Source: Streptomyces sp. 71268 (GTDB lineage: Bacteria > Actinomycetota > Actinomycetes > Streptomycetales > Streptomycetaceae). Taken from it: a stretch of 64,000 nucleotides of DNA. The translations under genes were made by a program, and so were the position numbers. Positions within the stretch are counted from its first letter, which is position 1, and each line of letters opens with the position of its first letter. The notes beneath the pieces are model-generated. The model had not been told where the DNA came from. It worked only from the letters and a program-made list of their open reading frames with translations, and ran no database searches. The stretch is taken from positions 8,004,501 to 8,068,500 of the forward strand of contig NZ_CP114200.1 of assembly GCF_029392895.1 (NCBI RefSeq). Reading direction: 5' to 3'. This document shows positions 36,052 to 44,688 of this stretch, one piece after another.

Positions 36052-36939
36052 TCAGCCACGGGGGGCGAGGCCGAGGCGGGCGCGGGCCTGGTCGGGCGTG
36101 GCCACGCGGGCGCCGAGCAGTTCGGTGATGCTGACGGCCCGCTCCACGAGCTGACCGTTGGTCGCCTTGACCCCCTTGCTCAGGTACAGGTTGTCCTCGA
36201 GCCCGACCCGTACGTTGCCGCCGAGCAGGATGGCCTGCGCCACCCACGGCATCTGCATCCGGCCCAGCGCGAAGCTGGCCCACTGGGCGCCGGCGGGCAG
36301 CATGTTGACCATCGAGGCCAGCACGCCGACGTCGGCGGGAGCGCCCCACGGGATGCCCATGCACAGCTGGAAGACGGTCGGGTCGTCGAGCAGGCCCTCG
36401 GCGTGCAACTGCTTGGCGAACCACAGCTGCCCGGTGTCGAAGATCTCCAACTCCGGCCGTACGCCCAGCTCCTGGATGCGCTTGGCGCCGGCGCGCAGCA
36501 TGTCGGGCGTGGAGACGTAGAGGTTGCTGCCGTCGCCGAAGTTCAGCGAACCGCAGTCGAGCGTGCAGATGTCCGGGAGCAGTTGCTCCACGTGCGGCAG
36601 CCGGTCCAGGCCGCTGACCAGGTCGGTGCCCGGCAACTGGCGTAGCGGCTGCTCAGGGTCGATCACCAGGTCGCCGCCCATGCCCGCGGTCAGGTTGATG
36701 ATGACGTCGGTGCCGGTCTCCTTGATCCGCTCGACCACCTCGGCGTACAGCCGCGGGTCGCGCGAGGGCGCGCCGCTCTGCGGGTCGCGCACGTGGACGT
36801 GGACCACGGCCGCGCCCGCCTCCGCCGCCTCGACCGCCGACGCGGCGATCTGTCGCGGGGTGACCGGCACGTGCGGGCTACGGCCCACGGTGTCGCCGGC
36901 GCCGGTGAGCGCGCAGGTGATGATGACCTCTTCGTTCAC
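36052..36939 (-). CDS. cdhC: BKACE family, 3-dehydrocarnitine cleavage enzyme
   Basis: 295 residues of the beta-keto acid cleavage (PF05853) family. The start [24 protein letters not shown], the zinc ligands in VVHVHVRDP, and [20 protein letters not shown] and [14 protein letters not shown] match the family. In the carnitine route the enzyme exchanges 3-dehydrocarnitine with acetyl-CoA, giving betainyl-CoA and acetoacetate. The GTG start at 36939 follows AAGGGA. Position next to carnitine dehydrogenase and the thioesterase supports this substrate over aminohexanoate or other beta-keto acids. Confidence 0.87.
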   Translation of the reverse strand: MNEEVIITCALTGAGDTVGRSPHVPVTPRQIAASAVEAAEAGAAVVHVHVRDPQSGAPSRDPRLYAEVVERIKETGTDVIINLTAGMGGDLVIDPEQPLRQLPGTDLVSGLDRLPHVEQLLPDICTLDCGSLNFGDGSNLYVSTPDMLRAGAKRIQELGVRPELEIFDTGQLWFAKQLHAEGLLDDPTVFQLCMGIPWGAPADVGVLASMVNMLPAGAQWASFALGRMQMPWVAQAILLGGNVRVGLEDNLYLSKGVKATNGQLVERAVSITELLGARVATPDQARARLGLAPRG

Positions 36940-37082
36940 GGGGTGTCCCTTCGTGAGTGGGGGGCGCGGCAGCCCCGGTGCTGGGTGTCGGCGCGAGTGG
37001 GTCGCGCACGGGTGGTGCGCGGGCGTACGTCGGGCGCTGGGCGTACGGGCGTACGTGAGGGTGGGTCGGGCCTCGTCGCGGC

Positions 37083-38036
37083 TCAGGTCGCGGTCAGTTC
37101 GTCGTCGACGAACGCGGTCAGCATCGCGTGCATGTCGTCCGGCGTGGTGCCCTCCGGCGTGCTCGCCAGGACCTGGGTGGCGAGCCCGTCGATGAGAGCG
37201 GCCAGCCGCAGGGCGGCGGCGTCCGGGTCCAGGTCCGGCCGGAAGGCGCCCTGGGCACGGCCACGCCGCAGGAGGTCGGCGAGGGTGGCCCGCCACTGGC
37301 GGTAGAAGTCGGCGTGCAAGCGGCCGATCTCGGTCGAGCGCGCCGCCTCCGCCCACAGGTCCAGCCACACCAGCCACTGCCGGCGCTGCTGCTCCGTGCG
37401 CGGCGTCTGGAGCGCGATCAGCCGCAGCAACTCCGTGCGCGCGTCGGCGCTTTCGGAGGATTCGGCGGCCCGTCGCGCGATGTCCTCGTCCATGCACCAC
37501 CGCACGGCGGCTTCGAGCAGTTCGTCCCGCCCGGGGTAGTGGTAGTGGATGGCGGCCGTGCTGGTGCCGCAGGCCGCGGCGATGTCGCTGACCCGTACGG
37601 CGTGGAAGCCGTGCTCGGCGATCAGCCGCACCGTCTCCCGGACGATCTGTGACGGGCGGCCCTCGCGCGGCGCGGCGGCGCGGGCCGAGCGCGCGGCGGG
37701 CCGCTCGACGGTCGCCCCGCGCGCGGTTGCCTGCCCCTGGCCGCCGAGCAACCAGCCCGGGTCGACGCCGCCCGCGTCGGCGATCCGGACCACCTCGGCG
37801 ATGGTGAACCGCCGCGTGCCGCCCAGCGAGCGGGACAGCTTGGACGGGTCCATGACGATCCGGCGGGCGAACTCCCTGCGGCTGCACCCGAGCCCGTCGA
37901 TCACCTCGGCGACGCGCGCCCGCACGGTGTGCCCGTTGGCCGCGCTCACCGCCTCGGTCGACGCGCCGGCCGTGGTGACGGGGCCGGCCGCCGTGTCCGC
38001 GGTGCGGTCGCCGCGCTGCGCTGGGGGTTCTTCCAT
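37083..38036 (-). CDS. fused XRE-HTH plus TetR regulator of the carnitine operon
   Basis: 317 residues with two DNA-binding domains. Residues about 40-105 form a Cro/CI-type HTH ([41 protein letters not shown]). After a linker, residues about 125-175 form a TetR HTH ([39 protein letters not shown]) followed by a TetR ligand domain ([14 protein letters not shown]...GLATQVLA). ATG 38036 begins the frame; no clear Shine-Dalgarno sequence precedes it. It lies 143 bases upstream of the BKACE gene in the same direction and probably controls the operon, perhaps sensing carnitine or betaine. Confidence 0.85.
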   Translation of the reverse strand: MEEPPAQRGDRTADTAAGPVTTAGASTEAVSAANGHTVRARVAEVIDGLGCSRREFARRIVMDPSKLSRSLGGTRRFTIAEVVRIADAGGVDPGWLLGGQGQATARGATVERPAARSARAAAPREGRPSQIVRETVRLIAEHGFHAVRVSDIAAACGTSTAAIHYHYPGRDELLEAAVRWCMDEDIARRAAESSESADARTELLRLIALQTPRTEQQRRQWLVWLDLWAEAARSTEIGRLHADFYRQWRATLADLLRRGRAQGAFRPDLDPDAAALRLAALIDGLATQVLASTPEGTTPDDMHAMLTAFVDDELTAT

Positions 38037-38256
38037 GGCCGACGACCGTAGCAGCGTGTTGAGATCACCACAACATAGCGGCTCAGGGCGGAGAGCGAAC
38101 TGCCAGGTGAATGGCTGGTTTGCGGGCTTGCCGGAAACTGATGAGCGAGTCAGGTGATGAGGTGGGGTCGCGGCGGGTACCACGAGCGGGGCGTCCCGGT
38201 GGCCCGCCGGGGTGTGCGTCGCGGTTTGCCGGTGCGGCGGGTGGGCTACCGTGCGA
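38037..38256. other. divergent intergenic region, regulator and sugar operon
   Basis: No gene is visible. TGTTG (38058-38062) and CAACA (38072-38076) form a small inverted repeat just upstream of the fused regulator and could be its own operator. The rest is without recognisable signal. Confidence 0.35.
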
Positions 38257-38270
38257 GGGAAAGCGCTTGC
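38257..38270 (+). promoter_or_regulatory. LacI-type operator
   Basis: GGGAAAGCGCTTGC contains the palindromic core AAGCGCTT (38261-38268), the classic centre of LacI/GalR-family operators. It lies about 92 bases upstream of the oxidoreductase gene at 38362. No LacI gene is in this window, so the repressor would be encoded elsewhere. Confidence 0.55.
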
Positions 38271-38361
38271 TGTCGCGTGCGGCGGGTACGGGGCGCGCTG
38301 CCGTGGGAACGGCCGTCCGCCGCGTACCCCGACGCCCGTGGCGCAGCCGTAAGGAGGACGG

Positions 38362-39642
38362 ATGACCGCTGCCCACCCCCAGCCCGAAACCCACCCTCGG
38401 CCCGCGACCGGTCCCCAGCCTGTCACCCAGCCCGCCACCCAGTCCGCGCCCCACCCCGTGCCCCGGTCCCTGCCCGGTCCCGGCGCCGCCGGCCGGCGCC
38501 GCACCGTGCGGATCGCCATGAACGGGGTGACCGGGCGCATGGGTTACCGCCAGCACCTCGTCCGCTCCCTGCTCGCCCTCCGCGAACAGGGCGGCCTGGA
38601 ACTGGGGGACGGCACCGTGCTCTGGCCGGAGCCGATCCTCGTCGGCCGCTCCGAACAGGCCCTTCGGGCCCTGGCCGAGCGGCACGGCCTGGACCGGTGG
38701 TCCACGCGCCTGGACGATGTGCTCGCCGACCCGGCCGTGGACGTCTACTTCGACGCGCAGCTCACCTCGGCCCGCGCCGACGCCCTGCGACGGGCCATCG
38801 CCGCCGGGAAACACGTCTACTGCGAGAAGCCCACGGCCGCCGACCTCGACGACGCCCTCGACGTCGCCCGGCTGGCCACCGCCGCGGGCGTCAAACACGG
38901 CGTGGTGCAGGACAAGCTGTTCCTGCCCGGGCTGCGCAAGCTGCGGCGACTGCTGGACGGTGGGTTCTTCGGCCGCGTCCTGTCGGTGCGTGGGGAGTTC
39001 GGCTACTGGGTCTTCGAGGGGGACTGGCAGGCGGCGCAGCGCCCCTCGTGGAACTACCGCGTCGCGGACGGCGGTGGCATCGTGCGCGACATGTTCCCGC
39101 ACTGGGAGTACGTGCTGCGCGAACTGTTCGGCCCCGTACGCACCGTGCAGGCGCAGGTCGCCACCCACCTGCCGCACCGCGTGGACGAGCACGGCCGGCC
39201 GTACGAGGCCACGGCGGACGACGCGGCGTACGGCGTCTTCCAGCTCGACGGGGGGATCGTGGCGCAGATCAACTCCTCCTGGGCGGTTCGCGTGGACCGC
39301 CCGGAGCTGGTGGAGTTCCAGGTCGACGGGGTCGAGGGCTCGGCCGTGGCCGGGCTGCGCGGCTGCCGGGTGCAACACCGGTCGGTCACGCCGCGCCCCG
39401 TGTGGAACCCGGACGTGCCGGTCGCCGCCCCGTTCCGCGAGCAGTGGCAGGAGGTGCCGGACAACGAGGTGTTCGACAACGGGTTCAAGGTCCAGTGGGA
39501 GTTGTTCCTGCGCCACGTGGTGCTGGACGAGCCGTGGCGGTGGGACCTCCTGTCGGGCGCGCGCGGGGTGCAACTCGCCGAACTCGGGCTGCGCTCGTCG
39601 GCCGAGGGCCGCCGGCTGACCGTCCCGGAGCTGGAGCTGTGA
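38362..39642 (+). CDS. Gfo/Idh/MocA-family oxidoreductase
   Basis: 426 residues. After a proline/glutamine-rich start (1-45) the Rossmann strand VRIAMNGVTGRMGYRQHLVRS binds NAD(P). The family's catalytic Lys is in HVYCEKPTA, and the C-terminal alpha/beta domain follows (FGRVLSVRGEFGYWVFEGD...WNYRVADGGGIVRDMFPHWEYVLREL). Such enzymes oxidise or reduce sugars, inositols or their acids. TAAGGAGGAC before ATG 38362 is an excellent ribosome binding site. It is the first gene of a three-gene operon with DUF993 and a TIM-barrel epimerase, behind a LacI-type operator. Confidence 0.88.
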   Translation: MTAAHPQPETHPRPATGPQPVTQPATQSAPHPVPRSLPGPGAAGRRRTVRIAMNGVTGRMGYRQHLVRSLLALREQGGLELGDGTVLWPEPILVGRSEQALRALAERHGLDRWSTRLDDVLADPAVDVYFDAQLTSARADALRRAIAAGKHVYCEKPTAADLDDALDVARLATAAGVKHGVVQDKLFLPGLRKLRRLLDGGFFGRVLSVRGEFGYWVFEGDWQAAQRPSWNYRVADGGGIVRDMFPHWEYVLRELFGPVRTVQAQVATHLPHRVDEHGRPYEATADDAAYGVFQLDGGIVAQINSSWAVRVDRPELVEFQVDGVEGSAVAGLRGCRVQHRSVTPRPVWNPDVPVAAPFREQWQEVPDNEVFDNGFKVQWELFLRHVVLDEPWRWDLLSGARGVQLAELGLRSSAEGRRLTVPELEL

Positions 39643-39660
39643 CCGGCCACCACCCCGGCC

Positions 39661-39690
39661 CGGCCCACCCGTCGCCGGCCCACCCGTCGC
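39661..39690 (+). repeat. 15-bp perfect tandem duplication
   Basis: CGGCCCACCCGTCGC occurs twice in a row (39661-39675, 39676-39690), followed by a degenerate partial copy, in the 160-base spacer between the oxidoreductase and DUF993 genes. It is probably replication slippage, with no clear function. Confidence 0.8.
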
Positions 39691-39802
39691 CGGTCCGCCA
39701 CGCCGCGCCCGACCGGCCGACCCCGCCCGACGGGCCAACCTCACCCAGCCCGGCGGCGCCCGACCGCCCGGCCCGCGCCCCCCGGCACCCGCGAGGTGCG
39801 CG

Positions 39803-41026
39803 GTGATCCGACTCCCGGGCCCCGACGGCGCGTTGCGGCCCTACACCCCGCGCGCCACGCCCGCCCCCTCCGTCACCGCCGGCGCGCACACCGGACGTCA
39901 GCGAGGGGACGCGGACGGCGCGCCCGGGTGGCGGGCCCGGCCGGCGGCCCGTGCCGTCTTCGCCGCCGCGCACGTGGTCGCCGACCCGCTCGCCGCCGGC
40001 GCGGGCGCGGGCGCGGGCGCGCCGGGCGCCGTGGACTGGGAGGCCACGTTGGCCTTCCGGCGCCACCTGTGGTCGCACGGCCTCGGGGTGGCCGAGGCCA
40101 TGGACACGGCGCAACGCGGCATGGGCCTGGGGTGGCCCGAGGCCGCCACGCTCATCCGGCGCTCCGCCGCCGAGGCCCGCGCCGTGGGCGGCGTGATCGC
40201 CTGCGGCGCGGGGACCGACCACCTGACCGGCCCCGCGCGCTCGCTGGACGAGGTGGTGGCGGCGTACGAGGAACAGCTCGCCGTGGTGGAGGCGGCGGGG
40301 GCGCGCGCCGTGGTGATGGCCTCGCGGGCGCTGGCGGGGCTGGCGCGCGGCGCGGACGACTACCTGCGGGTGTACGAGCGCGTGCTGACCCAGGTTGCCG
40401 AGCCGGTGATCCTGCACTGGCTGGGCCCGATGTTCGATCCGGCGCTCCACGGCTACTGGGGCAGCGCCGACCTCGACCGGGCGAGCGAGACCTTCCTTGA
40501 GGTCATCGCCGCCCACCCGGACCGGGTCGACGGCGTCAAGGTCTCGCTGCTCGACGCCGCGCGCGAGGTGGCGCTGCGCCGCCGGCTGCCGGCCGGCGTG
40601 CGCTGCTACACCGGGGACGACTTCCACTACCCGGAGCTGATCGCCGGGGACGCGCGCGGGCACAGCGACGCGCTGCTCGGGGTCTTCGACCCGCTGGCGC
40701 CGCTGGCCGCCGACGCGGTGCGGGCGCTGGAGGCCGGAACCACGGGGCGCGAACGCTTTCACGACCTTCTCGACCCGACCGTCGACCTGGCCCGCCACCT
40801 CTTCCAGCCGCCCACCCGCTCGTACAAGACCGGCGTGGTGCTGCTCGCCTGGCTCGCCGGCCACCAGCGGCACTTCGCGATGCTGGGCGGTCACCAGTCG
40901 GCGCGTTCGCTGCCCCACCTCACCCGGGCCTACCAACTCGCCGACCAACTCGGTCTTTTCCCCGACCCGCCGCTCGCCGAGGCCCGCATGCGCCACCTGC
41001 TCGCCGTCTACGGAGTGGACTCATGA
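39803..41026 (+). CDS. DUF993 protein, dihydrodipicolinate-synthase-like TIM barrel
   Basis: 407 residues. The first 70 are low-complexity. The core (VDWEATLAFRRHLWSHGLGVAEAMDTAQRGMGLGW, GVIACGAGTDHLTGP, PVILHWLGPMFDPALHGYWG, VDGVKVSLLDAAREVALRRRLP) is the DUF993 family, distantly like DHDPS/NAL aldolases, with a Lys in the VKVS strand as a possible Schiff-base residue. It may cleave or form a carbon-carbon bond in sugar breakdown. The reaction is unknown. The GTG 39803 follows GAGGTG. Its end overlaps the next start (ATGA at 41023), so the two proteins are coupled. Confidence 0.82.
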   Translation: MIRLPGPDGALRPYTPRATPAPSVTAGAHTGRQRGDADGAPGWRARPAARAVFAAAHVVADPLAAGAGAGAGAPGAVDWEATLAFRRHLWSHGLGVAEAMDTAQRGMGLGWPEAATLIRRSAAEARAVGGVIACGAGTDHLTGPARSLDEVVAAYEEQLAVVEAAGARAVVMASRALAGLARGADDYLRVYERVLTQVAEPVILHWLGPMFDPALHGYWGSADLDRASETFLEVIAAHPDRVDGVKVSLLDAAREVALRRRLPAGVRCYTGDDFHYPELIAGDARGHSDALLGVFDPLAPLAADAVRALEAGTTGRERFHDLLDPTVDLARHLFQPPTRSYKTGVVLLAWLAGHQRHFAMLGGHQSARSLPHLTRAYQLADQLGLFPDPPLAEARMRHLLAVYGVDS

Positions 41027-41931
41027 CCCCGGAACCCGCCCAGGACCCCCGCGCCGGCGCCAGCGGCCCACCCGACCCGGGCGCCGCGCCCGACCCACCC
41101 CCGGCCGAGGTGCCCCGGCTGAGCCTGAACCAGCAGACCATCCGCCAGTGGTCGCTGCCCGAACTGGTCGAGGGCTGCGTGGCGGCGGACGTGCCGGGCG
41201 TGGGGCTGTGGCGCGCGCCGGTGCGGGAGTACGGCCTGGCCCGGGCGGCCCGACTCGTGCGCGCCGCCGGCCTCGCGGTGACCAGCCTGTGCCGGGGCGG
41301 CTTCTTCACCGCGGCGGAGCCGGCCGAGCGCGCGGCGGCGCTCGCCGACAACCGGCTGGCCATCGACGAGGCCGCGACCCTCGGCACCCGGACGCTGGTA
41401 CTGGTCGCGGGCGGCCTGCCGGCCGGCAGCCGCGACCTGCTCGGCGCGCGCGAGCGGGTCGCCGACGCGCTGGCCGACCTCGCGCCGTACGCGGCCGAAC
41501 GCGGGGTGCGGCTCGCGGTGGAGCCGCTGCACCCGATGTACGCGGCGGACCGCTGCGTCGTCTCCACGCTCGCCCAGGCGCTCGACCTCGCCGAGCGCTT
41601 CCCCGCGGACCAGGTGGGGGTCGTGGTGGACACCTACCACCTGTGGTGGGACGACACGGTGGACGCCCAGCTCGCCCGCGCCGGGAAAGGGGGGCGCATC
41701 GCGGCCTTCCAGGTCGCCGACTGGGTCACGCCGCTGCCCGCCGGCGTGCTGCTCGGACGTGGCCAACTGGGCGACGGCTGCGTGCCGCTGCGCCACTTCC
41801 GCGAGGTGGTGGACGCGGCCGGGTACCGGGGCCCGATCGAGGTGGAGATCTTCAACCCCGCGCTGTGGGAGCGCGCGGGCGCCGAGGTGCTGGCGGAGAC
41901 GGTACGGCGGTACCGGGCTCACGTGCTGTGA
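41023..41931 (+). CDS. sugar phosphate isomerase/epimerase-like TIM barrel
   Basis: 302 residues of the xylose-isomerase-like superfamily. After a proline-rich start (1-32) the barrel reads LSLNQQTIRQWSLPELVEGC, SLCRGGFF, LAVEPLHPMYAADRCVV, VGVVVDTYHLWWD and IEVEIFNPALWERAG. The Glu, His, Asp and Glu residues of these strands are the usual divalent-metal ligands. It overlaps the DUF993 gene by four bases. Together with the oxidoreductase it forms a likely catabolic module: oxidation to a keto sugar, epimerisation or isomerisation, then aldol-type cleavage. The substrate is unknown. Confidence 0.85.
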   Translation: MTPEPAQDPRAGASGPPDPGAAPDPPPAEVPRLSLNQQTIRQWSLPELVEGCVAADVPGVGLWRAPVREYGLARAARLVRAAGLAVTSLCRGGFFTAAEPAERAAALADNRLAIDEAATLGTRTLVLVAGGLPAGSRDLLGARERVADALADLAPYAAERGVRLAVEPLHPMYAADRCVVSTLAQALDLAERFPADQVGVVVDTYHLWWDDTVDAQLARAGKGGRIAAFQVADWVTPLPAGVLLGRGQLGDGCVPLRHFREVVDAAGYRGPIEVEIFNPALWERAGAEVLAETVRRYRAHVL

Positions 41932-42131
41932 CGCCGGGCCCCGCGCGCCGCTCGGACGCCGGTCGCGCGGCGGCCGGCGGGCCGGCACGGCCCCCGCCGC
42001 CCGCGCGCCCGACGTACGGCCGCGGGCCGCCCGGCGGCGCGGGGTCGCCCCGTCGCGCCGTGCCGGCGCCCCCGAACGCCACGTCCGATTTCCGCCAGCC
42101 CGGCGCGCGGCCGGCGCGCATAGTGGAGGGC

Positions 42132-43730
42132 GTGACGAACGAGGACAGCAGGTACGAAGCGGTGTGCAGCCGGGACGCGCGGTTCGACGGCCAGTTCTTC
42201 TTCGCCGTGACGACCACGGGCATCTACTGCCGCCCGAGCTGCCCCGCGGTCACCCCCAAGCGCAAGAACGTGCGGTTCTTCGCGACGGCGGCCGCGGCGC
42301 AGGGCGCCGGCTTCCGGGCCTGCCGGCGCTGCCGTCCCGACGCCGTGCCCGGCTCGGCCGAGTGGAACGCCCGCGCCGACGTCGTCGGCCGCGCCATGCG
42401 GCTGATCGGCGATGGCGTCGTGGACCGGGAGGGCGTGGCAGGGCTCGCCGTGCGCCTCGGCTACAGCGCCCGCCAGGTGCAGCGCCAGCTCAACGCCGAA
42501 CTGGGCGCGGGCCCGGTCGCCCTGGCCCGCGCCCAGCGCGCCCACACGGCCCGGGTCCTGCTCCAGACGACGCACATGCAGGCGGCCGACATCGCCTTCG
42601 CGGCCGGCTTCGCCAGCGTGCGGCAGTTCAACGACACCATCCGCGAGATCTACGCCAGCACGCCCACCGCCCTGCGCCTGGCCCGCCCGGGCGCCACGGC
42701 GCGCTACGGCTCGGTGGCGCGCGAGGACGCCTGGAGCGGCGGGGACGGGGCCACCGGCGCGGTCCGGTCCGGGCGGGCACCGCTGGCGGCCGGCGCCGGG
42801 AAGGCCGTCCTCGCGGCGCCGGCCGGACCGGTGCCCGGGGCGCCGCGCGGCATCCCCCTGCGGCTGGCCTACCGGGGCGCGTACGCGGGCCGGGAGATCT
42901 TCGACTACCTCCAGCGGCGGCACGTCCCCGGCGTCGAGGAGGTGACGGGCGAGCCCGGCGCCCGGTTGTACCGGCGCACGCTCCGGCTGCCGGGCGGGGG
43001 CGGCATCGCCGAGGTGCGCGAGCCGACCCTCGACCAGGGTTGGCTGGAATGCCGGCTCCACCTGTGCGAACTGCGCGACCTGACCACGGCCAGCCAGCGC
43101 ATGCGGCGCCTCTTCGACCTGGACGCCGACCCGTACGCGGTGGCCGAGCGGCTCGGCGGCTGCCCACGGCTCGGCCCGCTGGTCACCGCCCGCCCCGGGC
43201 TGCGCGCACCCGGCTCGGCCGACCCGCACGAACTCGCCGTACGCGCCGTCATCGGCCAGGGCGCGACGGCGCGGCGGGCGCGCCGGGTGGGGGAGGCGCT
43301 GGTCGCGGCGTACGGCGAGGCGCTGCCGACGGCCAGCGGTGGGCTGACCCACTTCTTCCCGCGCGCCGAGGCGCTGGCCGACGCCCCGCTGGACGACCTG
43401 GACCTGTCGCCGGAGGGGCGGAGTGCGCTGCGGGCCCTCGCCACCGCCCTGGCAGACGGCGGTCTGAGCCTGGATCCGGGCGCCGACCGCGTCGAGGCCG
43501 AGCGGAGCCTGCGGGCCCTGCCCGGCATCGCCCCCAGGACGGCGGGCTACGTCCGCATGCGGGCCCTCGGCGACCCCGACGTCCTGCTGGCCGACACCGA
43601 CACCGCCGACGGTGGCGGACGCGGGGCCGGCGCCGGGGCGGCGCCCGAGGCCGAGCGGGACGCCTGGCGCCCGTGGCGTTCGTACGCGACCCACTACCTG
43701 TGGGCGGCGCGGCAACCCGCCCACGCCTGA
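42132..43730 (+). CDS. alkA: Ada-AlkA fusion: methyl-sensing activator and 3-methyladenine glycosylase
   Basis: 532 residues. The Ada zinc domain has Cys33, Cys37, Cys64 and Cys67 with the same spacing as E. coli Ada 38/42/69/72, so Cys33 should accept methyl groups from phosphotriesters. An AraC-type HTH (about 80-180; GYSARQVQRQLNAELG, FASVRQFNDTIREIY) follows. The C-terminal half is AlkA: an N-terminal beta domain (about 235-330) and the helix-hairpin-helix glycosylase domain (LPGIAPRTAGYVRMRALGDPDVLL). It excises alkylated bases and probably activates its own regulon. A Gly/Ala linker (about 190-235) joins the halves. The GTG 42132 follows GGAGGG; TAG-type -10 CATAGT also lies 7 bases upstream. 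Confidence 0.92.
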   Translation: MTNEDSRYEAVCSRDARFDGQFFFAVTTTGIYCRPSCPAVTPKRKNVRFFATAAAAQGAGFRACRRCRPDAVPGSAEWNARADVVGRAMRLIGDGVVDREGVAGLAVRLGYSARQVQRQLNAELGAGPVALARAQRAHTARVLLQTTHMQAADIAFAAGFASVRQFNDTIREIYASTPTALRLARPGATARYGSVAREDAWSGGDGATGAVRSGRAPLAAGAGKAVLAAPAGPVPGAPRGIPLRLAYRGAYAGREIFDYLQRRHVPGVEEVTGEPGARLYRRTLRLPGGGGIAEVREPTLDQGWLECRLHLCELRDLTTASQRMRRLFDLDADPYAVAERLGGCPRLGPLVTARPGLRAPGSADPHELAVRAVIGQGATARRARRVGEALVAAYGEALPTASGGLTHFFPRAEALADAPLDDLDLSPEGRSALRALATALADGGLSLDPGADRVEAERSLRALPGIAPRTAGYVRMRALGDPDVLLADTDTADGGGRGAGAGAAPEAERDAWRPWRSYATHYLWAARQPAHA

Positions 43731-43964
43731 CCGCCCACCCGGTGGCGCCCATGGCTCGATACGACCGAACCGCCACACCCGGCCCCGAGGGACGGCCCCG
43801 CGCGCCCGGCGGACCGTGGCCCGATCCCGCCGCTGCCCGTGATCACGCCCCCGACCTGCCCGTATGCTGCCCGGCCAGCCCACACCCGTACGACCCACCA
43901 GGCACCTCGCGGCGGTCCGCGCGGCGCCGCGCACCACAGCCCGACCCCGACGTCCGGAGCACCG

Positions 43965-44684
43965 ATGACCAGCACGACACCTCTCACCGCCGCCGTCCAC
44001 GACGCCGACTGGGACGCGCTCACCGAGGAGATGAACGCCCACGGCAGCGCCCTGACCCCGCGCCTCCTTGACCGTGACCAGTGCCGGGAGATCGCCGCCT
44101 GGTACGACGAGCCAGGGCGGTTCAGGTCCACGATCGACATGGGCCGCTACGGGTTCGGCTTCGGCCAGTACCGGTACTTCGACCACCCGATACCCGAGCC
44201 CGTCGCCGCGCTGCGCGCCGCGTTCTACCCGTACCTGCTGCGCATCGCCCGGGACTGGGCGACCAAGCTGCGCCGCACCGCCCCCTGGCCCGAGACGCTC
44301 GACGCCTGGCTCGACGCCTGCCACGCGGCCGGCCAGACCAAGCCCACCCCCATCCTGCTGCGGTACGGCAAGGGCGGCTGGAACGCGCTCCACCGCGACC
44401 TGTACGGCGATCTCGTCTTCCCGCTCCAGGTGGTCATCGGTCTCGACGAGCCGGGCACCGACTACACGGGCGGCGAGTTCCTGCTGGTCGAGCAGCGGCC
44501 ACGGGCCCAGTCCCGTGGCACGGCGACGCTGCTGCCGCAGGGCCACGGGTTGATCTTCACCACGCGGGACCGCCCGGTGCGCTCCACCCGTGGCTTCGCC
44601 ACCGCCCCGATGCGGCACGGCGTGAGCCTGGTGCGTTCGGGCCACCGGCACACGCTCGGCCTGGTCTTCCACGACGCGGCCTGA
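43965..44684 (+). CDS. 2OG-Fe(II) oxygenase (PF09859-like), probable alkylation repair
   Basis: 239 residues. The core includes FRSTIDMGRYGFGFGQYRYF, RYGKGGWNALHRDLYGDLVFPLQ with the His-x-Asp iron pair, and a distal His and Arg in RHGVSLVRSGHRHTLGLVFHD. This family is annotated as oxidising damaged DNA and often accompanies Ada/AlkA genes, as here (234 bases downstream). It would use 2-oxoglutarate and O2 to remove methyl groups. GGAG precedes ATG 43965 by 8 bases; an upstream in-frame start at 43839 adds only low-complexity sequence. Substrate inferred from family and neighbour. Confidence 0.85.
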   Translation: MTSTTPLTAAVHDADWDALTEEMNAHGSALTPRLLDRDQCREIAAWYDEPGRFRSTIDMGRYGFGFGQYRYFDHPIPEPVAALRAAFYPYLLRIARDWATKLRRTAPWPETLDAWLDACHAAGQTKPTPILLRYGKGGWNALHRDLYGDLVFPLQVVIGLDEPGTDYTGGEFLLVEQRPRAQSRGTATLLPQGHGLIFTTRDRPVRSTRGFATAPMRHGVSLVRSGHRHTLGLVFHDAA

Positions 44685-44688
44685 TGGG

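Noticed and set aside
36052..37887. Extension of the BKACE frame upstream to 37887
   Set aside because: The added part overlaps the regulator gene and has no BKACE similarity. GTG 36939 has a ribosome binding site and the family-standard start.
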